This document shows positions 11,934 to 19,265 of a stretch of DNA of 64,000 nucleotides, in pieces. The notes beneath the pieces are model-generated. The model saw only the letters and a list, made by a program, of their open reading frames with translations. It searched no databases and was not told where the DNA came from. A program made the position numbers and the translations under genes. Within the stretch, counting starts at the first letter, position 1. Each line of letters begins with the position of its first letter. This DNA comes from Corallococcus sp. AS-1-6 (GTDB lineage: Bacteria; Myxococcota; Myxococcia; Myxococcales; Myxococcaceae): NCBI RefSeq assembly GCF_020037015.1, contig NZ_JAIQDE010000014.1, positions 124,001-188,000 of the forward strand, read 5' to 3'.

Positions 11934-12173
11934 CCGCGGTCCAACGAGGGACGGGCCCTGGCGCCGCGTGACGCCGGGCCCCCTGCCCTCCGGGAGGAAG
12001 TCGGCCGTTCCAGGCCGGGTCGGTGACGGGGAGGCCGCCGTTGATGCGGTTCTGCGCCTGGCAATCCTGCGGGCTGTCCTTGCCGCGGATGAGGGCCGAG
12101 TTGACGAACGGGGACTCGCGAGATGCGCGCCCCTGCTCAGCCGCTTCTTGCCTGGAGGCCCAAGCTCTTCGCG

Positions 12174-12512
12174 TCAGCGCTCGTCCGAGACGAGCACTGT
12201 CTTCAGCCGCGCCAGGACGGGCTCCGGCACGTCGATGAAGGACAGGCCGACCTCGAAGCGGGCCACGGCGTCCTTGGGTAACTTGATGGCCCAGACGACG
12301 CGCGCGGTACATTCCAGCGAGCTGCCGTCCGGAAGGAACAGCTCCAGGTCCAGACGCGTGCCCACGTCCTGTGGATCATCCGAGTAGATGCGCGCGCCCC
12401 CGAGGCTGACGTCGAGCACCTGCTTCTTTTCACCCACCTTCATTCGCGCGGGACGCGAATAGAGGGGCGCGTGGATGCGAGGGAAAGCGCGGCGATCAAT
12501 GGGAGAGGTCAT
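12174..12512 (-). CDS. PilZ domain protein
   Basis: A 112-residue single-domain protein. Both PilZ signatures are present: RRAFPR (about 7-12, the RxxxR motif) and DVSLGG (about 34-39, the DxSxxG motif), followed by the expected beta-barrel strands (LDLELFLPDG, CTARVVWAIKL, RFEVGLSFID). Such proteins bind cyclic di-GMP, though some myxobacterial members do not. The start is uncertain: ATG at 12512 has only a poor ribosome site, and a GTG 12 nt upstream is possible. It stands alone, so no partner is suggested by context. Confidence 0.88.
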   Translation of the reverse strand: MTSPIDRRAFPRIHAPLYSRPARMKVGEKKQVLDVSLGGARIYSDDPQDVGTRLDLELFLPDGSSLECTARVVWAIKLPKDAVARFEVGLSFIDVPEPVLARLKTVLVSDER

Positions 12513-12627
12513 CTGGAGCGTCACGTTCCACCATCCTAGCGTGGCTGTCACGAAACGGCATATCGCCCTCCCAGCCGAGGCGGTGCCCGTGGTGCCGGCT
12601 CACCTCCCCGGTGGGTTTGAAGTCACC

Positions 12628-13401
12628 CTACCCGGCGGTCCCGCCCGGGCCCTCGAGCTCCGGTGCGTCCCGCGCCAGCTCGTCTCCGATGAGCACCTGG
12701 ATGCGGAAGGCCAGCCGCGCCTCCTGCACCACCTCCTGGGCCTGGGCTTCCGTCAGCGGCACCTCGTCCAGCCGGGCCGCCCACCGGGACTGGAAGGCGG
12801 GCAGCTCCGCGGCGGACACCGCGTTGTAGAAGGCCGTGCCCCGGCCGTTCTCCAGCTCGAACGCCCTCGCGACGAGCTCCGAGCGCTGGGGCGCGGTGTA
12901 CAGGTCCTGGACGCAGCGGGCCCAGGCATGGGCGATGAGCAGGTGCGGGGCCTCCGCCGCCACCTCGCGGATCCGCTCGGCGTGCAGCCGCGCCTCCGCG
13001 CAGGCGAACGGCTTCGTGCGCGTGTCGCCGCAGAACCAGTCCAGGTCCGCCAGCAGCGCGGAGGCCCGCCGCAGCTCCGGCAGCCGCAGCACGCGCGTGA
13101 GCGGGCCGTCCTTCAGTCCCGGCAGCACGGACTCCAGCGACTCGTAGACGACGTGGAGCTGGCGCAGGTGGTTCACGTAGTGGCGCGCCCGCACGAACTG
13201 GCCATAGACGCCGCCGTTCCACGAGCCGTGGAAGAGCGCCTCCAGGAAGGGGGACTGCTCCGCCTGGCGCCGCGCCATCCCCGTCCCCTGCTCCAGCCTC
13301 AGGGACAGCCGCTGCGTGGACGGGAGGCCCGCGAGGGCCGTGGACGCGCAAGGAAGGCGCTTGTCCCTCGCGGAGCGCCCGACGCCGCCCCAGCGGATCA
13401 T
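12628..13401 (-). CDS. Heme-oxygenase-like helical protein lacking the heme-ligand histidine
   Basis: A 257-residue protein with the heme oxygenase fold: LSLRLEQGT, QAEQSPFLEALFHG and GVYGQFVRARHYVNHLRQLHVVYESLESVL align with the first helices of HO-1/HmuO. At the proximal ligand position (xHxxAE) it has Arg44 (ARRQAE). The glycine-rich distal-helix motif GDLSGGQ is replaced by QDLYTAPQ (165-172). Ordinary heme oxygenase activity is therefore doubtful. The ATG at 13401 is chosen because alignment requires residues upstream of Met42; the ribosome site is weak. It follows the CxCGxxH mini-protein gene by 14 bp and is surely cotranscribed with it. It could be a heme sensor, carrier or divergent oxygenase. 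Confidence 0.75.
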   Translation of the reverse strand: MIRWGGVGRSARDKRLPCASTALAGLPSTQRLSLRLEQGTGMARRQAEQSPFLEALFHGSWNGGVYGQFVRARHYVNHLRQLHVVYESLESVLPGLKDGPLTRVLRLPELRRASALLADLDWFCGDTRTKPFACAEARLHAERIREVAAEAPHLLIAHAWARCVQDLYTAPQRSELVARAFELENGRGTAFYNAVSAAELPAFQSRWAARLDEVPLTEAQAQEVVQEARLAFRIQVLIGDELARDAPELEGPGGTAG

Positions 13402-13415
13402 ACCCCGGACGCCGC

Positions 13416-13673
13416 TCACTGCTTCCACCCGCCGGTGGGGGCCCCGTGGGCGGCGGCCTCGGCCGGCTCCCGCGCGTCCGCCTCGTGCGTGGGCGGCAGC
13501 TCCAACTGGTGGATCGCCTCCACCAGGGTGTGGCCCAGCGCGCGCAGGACGTCCTCCTCCAGGCGAAGCGTCACCGGCCCCACCGCCAGGTGGATGTGCC
13601 CACAACTGCACCGCGTCACTTCAGCGCACGGGCCTCGCGCCAGCACCGCCCTGCAGCATCCCTGACCGAGCAT
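13416..13673 (-). CDS. Small CxCGxxH-motif protein
   Basis: An 85-residue protein with a CSCGHIHLAVGPVTLRL core, two further cysteine clusters (GCC near the start and a following PCAEV), and a helical acidic/His C-terminus. The CxCG...H pattern suggests a metal- or heme-binding mini-protein; I do not recognise a named function. The ATG at 13673 follows TTGGAGAA by 5 nt. Longer frames upstream are rejected because they run through an AT-rich regulatory region. It is the first gene of a two-gene operon with the heme-oxygenase-like protein, so the pair may act together in iron, heme or redox sensing. Confidence 0.65.
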   Translation of the reverse strand: MLGQGCCRAVLARGPCAEVTRCSCGHIHLAVGPVTLRLEEDVLRALGHTLVEAIHQLELPPTHEADAREPAEAAAHGAPTGGWKQ

Positions 13674-13685
13674 CGCGTTCTCCAA

Positions 13686-13709
13686 TTGATTTTGACTATC
13701 GAAATCAAA
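13686..13709. promoter_or_regulatory. AT-rich inverted repeat just upstream of the mini-protein gene
   Basis: Arms TTGATTT (13686-13692) and AAATCAA (13702-13708) are spaced by 9 bp and lie 12-35 bases before the ATG at 13673. The A/T-rich dyad near genes with a heme-oxygenase fold is reminiscent of a Fur-type iron operator, but the match to a Fur consensus is poor and the assignment is a guess. Confidence 0.3.
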
Positions 13710-13781
13710 TTCATGAGGCCACAACCCCCGTCCATCGTCAAGCCCGGCCGATCCGGAGGACGGCGGAAACACCCCAAACAC

Positions 13782-13855
13782 AAACATGAAACACACCAAA
13801 CAAAGACACACATGGCAATCAATCTCAGTCAATTATTGATGTTTGTTTCATGTTT
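13782..13855. repeat. 12-bp inverted repeat in the divergent promoter region
   Basis: AAACATGAAACA (13782-13793) and TGTTTCATGTTT (13844-13855) are exact reverse complements separated by 50 bp. The flanking bases are also partly complementary. The spacing suits binding of two regulator dimers or loop formation better than a transcription terminator. Confidence 0.5.
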
Positions 13856-13922
13856 CACCCCAGAGCCAATGCCTGGGCTTTTGTTCATGTAGGCATGGGC
13901 ATTCGCCGACACGGAGAAAATC

Positions 13923-13993
13923 CCTGAAGGTTTGTTCAGGCCCGTTCAGGGGTGCGCGGGGCGGTGGGAAAAATGTCTGAAGGTTTGTTCAGG
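13923..13993. promoter_or_regulatory. Duplicated CTGAAGGTTTGTTCAGG box
   Basis: The identical 17-mer CTGAAGGTTTGTTCAGG occurs at 13924-13940 and 13977-13993, 53 bp apart (about five helical turns). Each copy is itself a short dyad (CTGAA/TTCAG). An extra CGTTCAGG half-site follows the first copy. The second copy ends 40 bp before the lipoprotein start. Candidate operator pair for that gene. Confidence 0.5.
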
Positions 13994-14032
13994 TCACCTT
14001 CCGCCATGGCCGGCGGTTATGAAAAGAGGACC

Positions 14033-15409
14033 ATGCGGCGACCACTCGTGCTGACGATCTTCCTGGGGCTGGCGTGCCTGCAGCCCGGCTGCAAGTCCCA
14101 ACCGCCCGAGGCCCCTGGCCCCTCCCCTTCGCTCCAGGACGCGGGCGTGGTGGACGCGGGGCAGCCGCCTGGCCCCTGGAGCCTCCAGGCGGCGCCGGTG
14201 GAGGTTCCAGAGGGCATGCGGAGCAGCCCGTTCGACGTGCCGCGCTCCCTGAACATCCCATCAGGCATGTCCGTGGCGGTCTGGGCACGGGTGCCGGGGG
14301 CGCGCTTCATCGCGTTCTCGCCGGAGGGCACCCTGCTCGTCTCCGTGCCCGGCCAGGGCAAGGTGATGCAGGTGCGCCCCCGCGCGGGACAGGACCCGGA
14401 GGTGACGCAGTGGGCGGGCGGCCTGGGCCGGCCCCACGACATCGTCTTCCACGAGCGCGACGGACAGATGTGGGTCTTCCTGTCGGAGAAGGACCGCGTC
14501 ACGCGCTCGCGCTGGACGCCCGGTGAGACGACGCGCGGCGCGGCGGAGACGGTCGTCTCCGGGCTGCCGGACGCGTCCCTGCCGGAGCTTCACGGCGCCT
14601 ATGGCCACGAGCTCAAGAACCTGGCGGTGGACTCCCGGCACCGCGTGTACGTGGCCATCGCGTCCACCTGCAACGTGTGCCTGGGCGACACCACCAGCGA
14701 CCCGCTGCGCGGCGCCATCTACCGGTGGGACTGGAACGGCGGCTCGCGCGAGCTGTTCGCCCGGGGCCTGCGCAACGCGGAGGGGCTGGCGTGGGAGCCC
14801 GGCACCGACACGCTGTGGGTGGCGGTCAACAACCGCGACAACACGCCCTACCCGTTCGACGACGGCACCGGCCGGTACGGCAAGGTCATCCCCGAGTACG
14901 TGGACAACCACCCGCCGGAGGCGCTCACGTCCGTGCGCCAGGGCGGCGACTACGGCTGGCCCTTCTGCAACCCCAACCCGGACTCCCCCAGCGGCCTGAA
15001 GCACATGCCCCTGGACCGCGACTACGACATGAACCGGGACGGCTCCCGGGCGGACTGCGCCGCGATGGACAGGACGGACCAGGGCATCCAGGCGCACTCC
15101 GCGCCCCTGGGCCTGACGTTCTTCGACAAGGGGGAGCTCAACCCGGCGTGGCAGCGCGGCGCGCTGGTCGCCTACCACGGCTCGTGGAATCGCACGGAGC
15201 GGACCGGCTACAAGGTCACCGTCTTCCCGTGGGACCTGGCCACGCACCAGCCCACGGCGGAGGTGGACCTGGTCACCGGCTTCACCACCCCGGACCTGGG
15301 CGTGTGGGGCCGGCCGGTGGACGTGGCCCTGGCCCCGGGCGGCGGCTTCATCGTCAGCGACGACGCCGCCGGAGCGCTCTACCGCATCGCCCCCACCGCC
15401 CGGCCGTAG
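14033..15409 (+). CDS. Secreted PQQ-type sugar dehydrogenase-like lipoprotein
   Basis: A 458-residue exported protein. MRRPLVLTIFLGLACLQPGCKS is a signal sequence with two possible lipid-attachment cysteines (GLAC, QPGC). The mature part is a six-bladed beta-propeller of the soluble glucose/sorbosone dehydrogenase family: GLGRPHDIVFH, YGHELKNLAVDSRHRVYVA, GLRNAEGLAWEP, a GGDYGWPFCNP motif typical of the family, and a final WGRPVDVALAPGGGFIVSDDAAG. The substrate and even enzymatic activity are uncertain, since many such lipoproteins are uncharacterised. The start at 14033 follows AGAGGA. Upstream frames are longer but lack a ribosome site and would bury the signal peptide. Confidence 0.8.
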   Translation: MRRPLVLTIFLGLACLQPGCKSQPPEAPGPSPSLQDAGVVDAGQPPGPWSLQAAPVEVPEGMRSSPFDVPRSLNIPSGMSVAVWARVPGARFIAFSPEGTLLVSVPGQGKVMQVRPRAGQDPEVTQWAGGLGRPHDIVFHERDGQMWVFLSEKDRVTRSRWTPGETTRGAAETVVSGLPDASLPELHGAYGHELKNLAVDSRHRVYVAIASTCNVCLGDTTSDPLRGAIYRWDWNGGSRELFARGLRNAEGLAWEPGTDTLWVAVNNRDNTPYPFDDGTGRYGKVIPEYVDNHPPEALTSVRQGGDYGWPFCNPNPDSPSGLKHMPLDRDYDMNRDGSRADCAAMDRTDQGIQAHSAPLGLTFFDKGELNPAWQRGALVAYHGSWNRTERTGYKVTVFPWDLATHQPTAEVDLVTGFTTPDLGVWGRPVDVALAPGGGFIVSDDAAGALYRIAPTARP

Positions 15410-15425
15410 CCCGGCGGCGAGCGGC

Positions 15426-15953
15426 TCAGCGCGACTCGCCGCGCGCCAGCTTCTCCACGTAGTCCGCGGGCAGCCCGGCGCTCTTCGCGCCGCGCACCAG
15501 CGCCTCCACGAAGCGCGGGCTCACCGGCCCGTCGGAGGACGCGCGGCGCGGGTTGGTCACGAACGCGGTGGCCTCCACCTCCTGGCCGTCCACGCGCACG
15601 CGCACCGTGCGCTCCACGCACATGCTGGTGACGAAGCCCTCCTTGTGCTGGACGATGGGCCAGTCCTTGCCGGGGATTTCAAAGAGTCGGCCGTACACCC
15701 GCGCGCCCGGCGCGTCCGTCAGGCCCGCCACCCGGCCGCCCCACCAGCGCGACGGGAAGTCGTACACCAGGTCCACGTCCAGCGCCTCGGCGAGCCGGCC
15801 CTCCGGCAGCTCGAAGAAGCCGTAGCTGTGCTGGTGCTTCCACTCGTCGAAGGCGGCCCGGTCCAGGATGGTCGAGTACGCGAAGTAGCGCCGGGGTGCG
15901 TTCGCGTCCGCCTGCTCGCGCGCCTTCATCACCTGATCGTAGTGCGAATCCAT
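15426..15953 (-). CDS. Gamma-glutamylcyclotransferase-like (AIG2/GGCT fold) protein
   Basis: A 175-residue protein opening with a short helix and then RYFAYSTILDRAAFDEW, the strand-loop of the GGCT fold (YxSxL-type motif). GRLFEIPGKDWPIVQHKEGF holds the glutamate that acts as general acid/base in true cyclotransferases. The reaction could be release of 5-oxoproline from a gamma-glutamyl amine or peptide, but the fold is used broadly. The ATG at 15953 has an excellent TAGGAGGA ribosome site. It is the third gene of an operon with polyprenyl synthase and a GbsR-like regulator, beginning 18 bp after the regulator stop. Confidence 0.75.
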   Translation of the reverse strand: MDSHYDQVMKAREQADANAPRRYFAYSTILDRAAFDEWKHQHSYGFFELPEGRLAEALDVDLVYDFPSRWWGGRVAGLTDAPGARVYGRLFEIPGKDWPIVQHKEGFVTSMCVERTVRVRVDGQEVEATAFVTNPRRASSDGPVSPRFVEALVRGAKSAGLPADYVEKLARGESR

Positions 15954-15971
15954 GGTCTGTCCTCCTACCGG

Positions 15972-16571
15972 CTACCGCTCGGCCTTGCCGCGCGACAGGG
16001 CGCCGTCGCGGAACGCGCCCAGCACCCCGCCCACGTCCAGGCGGGACGTCTTGATGAACAACCGCAGCGCGCGCTCCACGTGGTCGGCCAGCACGGCCAT
16101 GCGCTCCAGCCGCCGCAGCTTCTCCGCCTGCACGCCGCCAGCGCCCTCCGCCAGCCGGCGCGCCTCGGCCAGGTCCGCGCGGATGCGGGTGACGAAGGCC
16201 GCCTCGCGCTCCTCCACCACGTGCGTCACCATCCGCACCAGGTCCGTCTCCGCCGCGTAGCGCCACACCGTGTCCTGCGGCACGCGCACCCGCTGGACGA
16301 CGCCCCAGTGCTCCAGGTCGCGCAGCAGCATGGACACGCCGCCCTTGGACAGATCCAGCTCGCGCTCGATCTCACCGGCGGTCAGGGGCTCGCCGCGCAG
16401 GTAGAGCAGGCCCCAGACCCGGCCCTGGTTGCGCTTGAAGCCCCAGAACTCGATGACGTTGCCCACCGCCTCCACCGCGATGGCTTCCCATGGCGCCAGC
16501 CGTCCGTTCTCCGGCGGCGCGACGGTCTTCTGGCTCCCGGGATCCCCCCCAGTCCACAGGTAGCCCTTCAT
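15972..16571 (-). CDS. GbsR/MarR-family transcriptional regulator
   Basis: A 199-residue regulator. The winged helix is EPLTAGEIERELDLSKGGVSMLLRDLEHWGVVQRV, preceded by NVIEFWGFKRNQGRVWGLLYL, the hallmark of GbsR-type MarR proteins. The C-terminal half is helical and Arg-rich, likely for dimerisation. Its ATG overlaps the polyprenyl synthase stop by 4 bp and has AAGGGA upstream. It probably regulates its own operon: a TGAAC-type dyad sits about 30 bp before the first gene. GbsR homologues elsewhere sense choline or control osmoprotectant genes. No such genes are nearby, so the effector is unknown. Confidence 0.87.
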   Translation of the reverse strand: MKGYLWTGGDPGSQKTVAPPENGRLAPWEAIAVEAVGNVIEFWGFKRNQGRVWGLLYLRGEPLTAGEIERELDLSKGGVSMLLRDLEHWGVVQRVRVPQDTVWRYAAETDLVRMVTHVVEEREAAFVTRIRADLAEARRLAEGAGGVQAEKLRRLERMAVLADHVERALRLFIKTSRLDVGGVLGAFRDGALSRGKAER

Positions 16572-17566
16572 GCAGCGCGTCCCTTCACCTGCTGCGCGAT
16601 GCCCTCCGAAAGCCGGTGCGCCCAGCTCATCAGCTCCGCGCCCGCGGCGTCGTTGGCGAAGGGCCCCAGCTTGTCGAGCGCCGCGCCAATCTCCTGGTTC
16701 ATCATCTCCATGGACGCCTCCACCGCGCCGGTGGCCTCGATGGCGGCGCCAATCTCCCGGGTGCGCTCCGGGGTGATGACGGAGAACGCCCACGCGTCCT
16801 TGAGCTTGCGGCGCAGGGACTCGTCCCGGGACACCGCCAGCAGGATGGGCAGCGACGGCGTGCGCGAGTGCACGTCCGCGTACCGGGGCTTGCCCACGTC
16901 CGTGCCCAGGATGTCGCGGATGTCGTCGGCGATCTGGAACGCCACGCCCAGGTGCCGGCCGAAGGCGTCGAAGCGCGCCTGCGCCTCCGGCTGGTCCGCC
17001 AGCGTCGCCGCGGCCTTGCCGCACCAGCCGAACAGCGAGCCCGTCTTGCCCTCGGCGATGTAGCGCAGCCGCGTGAGCGGCAGGTTCATGTCGCCACGCG
17101 CCTCCACCTCCGCGATGGCCGCGCGGGTCATCTCCGTGACGATGGCCAGGCCGCTCTGCACCAGGCGCGCGTCCAGCAGGGACAGCCGCGACAGCGCCGT
17201 GGACAGGATGAGGTCGCCGCTCATCACCGCGACGATGTTCCCCCAGCGCGCGTTCACCGTCGGGCGGCCCCGGCGGAACATGCCCGCGTCCACCACGTCG
17301 TCATGCAGCAGGCTGGCCGAGTGGATCATCTCCGCCGCCACGCCCACGTCCACCAGCCGGGCGGCCGGCACCCCCACCACGCCACCGAACAGGCGGACGA
17401 GCATGGGACGGGCCCGCTTGCCCCCGGCTCCCAGGCACAGGTGCCGCGCCGCGTCCATCAGCGTGTCGCCCTTCACGTCCGGCCCGACGTCACCATCCGC
17501 GAGCAATTCGGTCAGACGCTGCTCCACCTGCCCCAGAAACTCCGTCAGCTCGTGAGCGACATCCAT
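16568..17566 (-). CDS. Polyprenyl diphosphate synthase
   Basis: A 332-residue trans-isoprenyl diphosphate synthase that condenses isopentenyl diphosphate onto allylic diphosphates. The first Asp-rich motif is LLHDDVVD (Asp89, Asp90, Asp93) and the second is QIADDIRD (Asp214, Asp215, Asp218). GGKRARP near residue 49 is the substrate-diphosphate site. Small residues before the first Asp-rich motif (HSASLLHDD) suggest a long-chain product such as an octaprenyl quinone tail, but product length is inference. The ATG at 17566 follows AAGGAG by 9 nt. It is the first gene of an operon with the GbsR-like regulator and GGCT-like protein, an unusual grouping. Confidence 0.92.
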   Translation of the reverse strand: MDVAHELTEFLGQVEQRLTELLADGDVGPDVKGDTLMDAARHLCLGAGGKRARPMLVRLFGGVVGVPAARLVDVGVAAEMIHSASLLHDDVVDAGMFRRGRPTVNARWGNIVAVMSGDLILSTALSRLSLLDARLVQSGLAIVTEMTRAAIAEVEARGDMNLPLTRLRYIAEGKTGSLFGWCGKAAATLADQPEAQARFDAFGRHLGVAFQIADDIRDILGTDVGKPRYADVHSRTPSLPILLAVSRDESLRRKLKDAWAFSVITPERTREIGAAIEATGAVEASMEMMNQEIGAALDKLGPFANDAAGAELMSWAHRLSEGIAQQVKGRAA

Positions 17567-17588
17567 GTGCGCGGTCTCCTTCCGGGTC

Positions 17589-17616
17589 GTTCATATAGTT
17601 CAAGACCGCGTGAACT
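17589..17616. promoter_or_regulatory. TGAACT dyad, candidate GbsR-like operator
   Basis: AGTTCA (17597-17602) and TGAACT (17611-17616) form a perfect dyad with an 8-bp centre, and a further GTTCA half-site lies at 17589-17593. The element is 23-50 bp upstream of the polyprenyl synthase ATG (minus strand), overlapping the expected promoter. Dyads of this size suit MarR/GbsR dimers, and the operon encodes one. Autoregulation is inferred. Confidence 0.45.
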
Positions 17617-17732
17617 GCACCTGAATCCCTCCTGCCCTCCAAGCGGGCGGACAGTGGGCTGAAAGCGACGAATAAGGCCGGTTGGTGTCCGGCCGGGCCC
17701 GGCGCACTCCTTGGAGGTCCGATTGAGGGGGA

Positions 17733-19265
17733 ATGCGAGCCCGTGGGAAACGAATCCCAGTGTCCGCCGCCTTCCGTCGCCGCCTCGTCCAGAGCTTCGC
17801 TTCCCTCGCCACCGGCGTCCCCCTCTTCCGCCCTGGCGCCTCGCTGCCCGGCTCGTCCGCGCCCCTGCTGGGGGCCCCTCCGCCCCCGGACGGCCGCCCG
17901 GGCCCGCCCCTGCACCGGCGCCTGAGGGCGTCGCTGAAGGTGTCCATCGTGGAGGGGATGTTCGCGGAGGTGTTCACCGCGTGTGCTGGCCCCACGGTGC
18001 TCACCGCGTGGGCCATCGCGCTGAAGCTGGGGCCCTTCCTGGTGGGCGTGATGACGGCGCTGCCGTTCTTCGCGCAGTTCGTGCAGTTCCCCGCCGCGTG
18101 GCTCACCCTCTGCTTCGGCCACCGGCGGGTGGCGCTGACGGCGGTGTGCCTGTCCCGCCTGGCCCTGCTGCCCCTGGCACTGATGCCGTGGCTGGGGCTG
18201 TCCCTGGAGGGGCGGCAGCACCTGCTGCTGGCCGTGGCCGGGGCGTCCGCGGTGCTGGCGGTGGTGGGCAACAACGCGTGGGTGGCGTGGATGGGGGAGC
18301 TCGTGCCGGGCGCCGTGCGGGGCCGCTTCTTCGGCAAGCGCACCGCGCTCACCACGCTGATGGGCACCGCCGCGTCGCTCACCGCGGGCCTGCTGATGGA
18401 CCGGCTCAAGGGGATGGACGGGGTGGGCCTGGCGCTGCCCATGCTGGCGCTCGCCGCCTGCGTCATGGGCGTCGTCACCACGCTGATGATGGCCGCGCAG
18501 CATGATCCTGCGCCCCCGGGCACCGCTCCGAAGCTGGAGCTCAAGGCGACGCTGCTGCCCTGGAAGGACGACGGGGCCCGGCGGGTGCTCCTGTACCAGG
18601 TGGCGTGGAACGCGGCGGTGGGCGTGTCCGCGCCCTTCTTCGCGCTGCACAGCCTGCAGAACCTCAAGATGACCTTCGTCATCATGGCCCTGCACGCGGC
18701 GGCGGTGGCGGGCGTGCGCGTGCTGACGGCGCCCCTGTGGGGCCGCGCCATCGACCGGCTGGGCGCGCAGCCGGTGCTGATGCTCTGCTCGCTGGGCATC
18801 AGCGCCATCCCCATGCTGTGGCTGTTGCCCTCCGCGGGGACGCTCTGGCCGCTCCTGTTCGACGTGCTCCTGGCGGGCGCGCTGTGGAGCGGCCACGGCC
18901 TGGCCATCTTCGCGCTGCCCCTCACGGTGGCGCCGCGCCACGGCCGGCCCTTCTACCTGGCGGCGTTCGCCACCGCGGGCGGGCTGGCCTACGCGGCGGC
19001 GGCGGCCCTGGGCGGGGCGCTGGCGGCGCGCGTGCCCCAGCAGTTCATGCTGGGCGGCCACCTCTGGGTGAACCTGCACGTGCTCTTCGTCGTGTCGTCG
19101 GTGGCCCGGCTGGGGGCCGCCTTCCTCGCGGCCCGGGTGAACGAACCGGGCGCCGCCACCACGCGCACCGTGGCCCAGGTGGTGGAGCGCTTCCTGCCCC
19201 GCCCCCGCCCGGCTACAGCCGGTAGTCGCGCACCATCGCCGCCACGCGCTCCGACAGGAGCTTGA
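17733..19265 (+). CDS. Major facilitator superfamily transporter
   Basis: A 510-residue integral membrane protein with about 12 hydrophobic segments, following an N-terminal cytoplasmic stretch of about 70 residues rich in Arg and Pro. Between the second and third helices it has a short basic loop (FGHRRVALT), and between the fourth and fifth it has GAVRGRFFGKRTALTT, an MFS-type loop motif. The two six-helix halves are joined by a charged linker (PKLELKATLLPWKDDG). The substrate is not identifiable. The start ATG follows GAGGGGG closely. Its last 53 bp overlap the end of the chemoreceptor gene on the opposite strand. Confidence 0.85.
   Translation: MRARGKRIPVSAAFRRRLVQSFASLATGVPLFRPGASLPGSSAPLLGAPPPPDGRPGPPLHRRLRASLKVSIVEGMFAEVFTACAGPTVLTAWAIALKLGPFLVGVMTALPFFAQFVQFPAAWLTLCFGHRRVALTAVCLSRLALLPLALMPWLGLSLEGRQHLLLAVAGASAVLAVVGNNAWVAWMGELVPGAVRGRFFGKRTALTTLMGTAASLTAGLLMDRLKGMDGVGLALPMLALAACVMGVVTTLMMAAQHDPAPPGTAPKLELKATLLPWKDDGARRVLLYQVAWNAAVGVSAPFFALHSLQNLKMTFVIMALHAAAVAGVRVLTAPLWGRAIDRLGAQPVLMLCSLGISAIPMLWLLPSAGTLWPLLFDVLLAGALWSGHGLAIFALPLTVAPRHGRPFYLAAFATAGGLAYAAAAALGGALAARVPQQFMLGGHLWVNLHVLFVVSSVARLGAAFLAARVNEPGAATTRTVAQVVERFLPRPRPATAGSRAPSPPRAPTGA

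Larger units (their letters stand above)
13674..14032. other. AT-rich divergent regulatory region
   Basis: These 359 bp separate the minus-strand mini-protein gene from the plus-strand lipoprotein gene. They are strikingly A/T-rich compared with the rest of the window (13680-13900). I find no gene here. The region holds three kinds of repeat, listed separately: an inverted repeat next to the mini-protein ribosome site, a 12-bp inverted repeat, and two CTGAAGGTTTGTTCAGG boxes. It probably carries the promoters of both flanking genes. Confidence 0.6.

Noticed and set aside
11934-12173. Possible gene remnant on the minus strand (reads SPFVNSALIRGKDSPQDCQAQ before the PilZ gene stop)
   Set aside because: It has a protein-like look over about 35 codons, but no start, ribosome site or recognisable family; too short to call a pseudogene.
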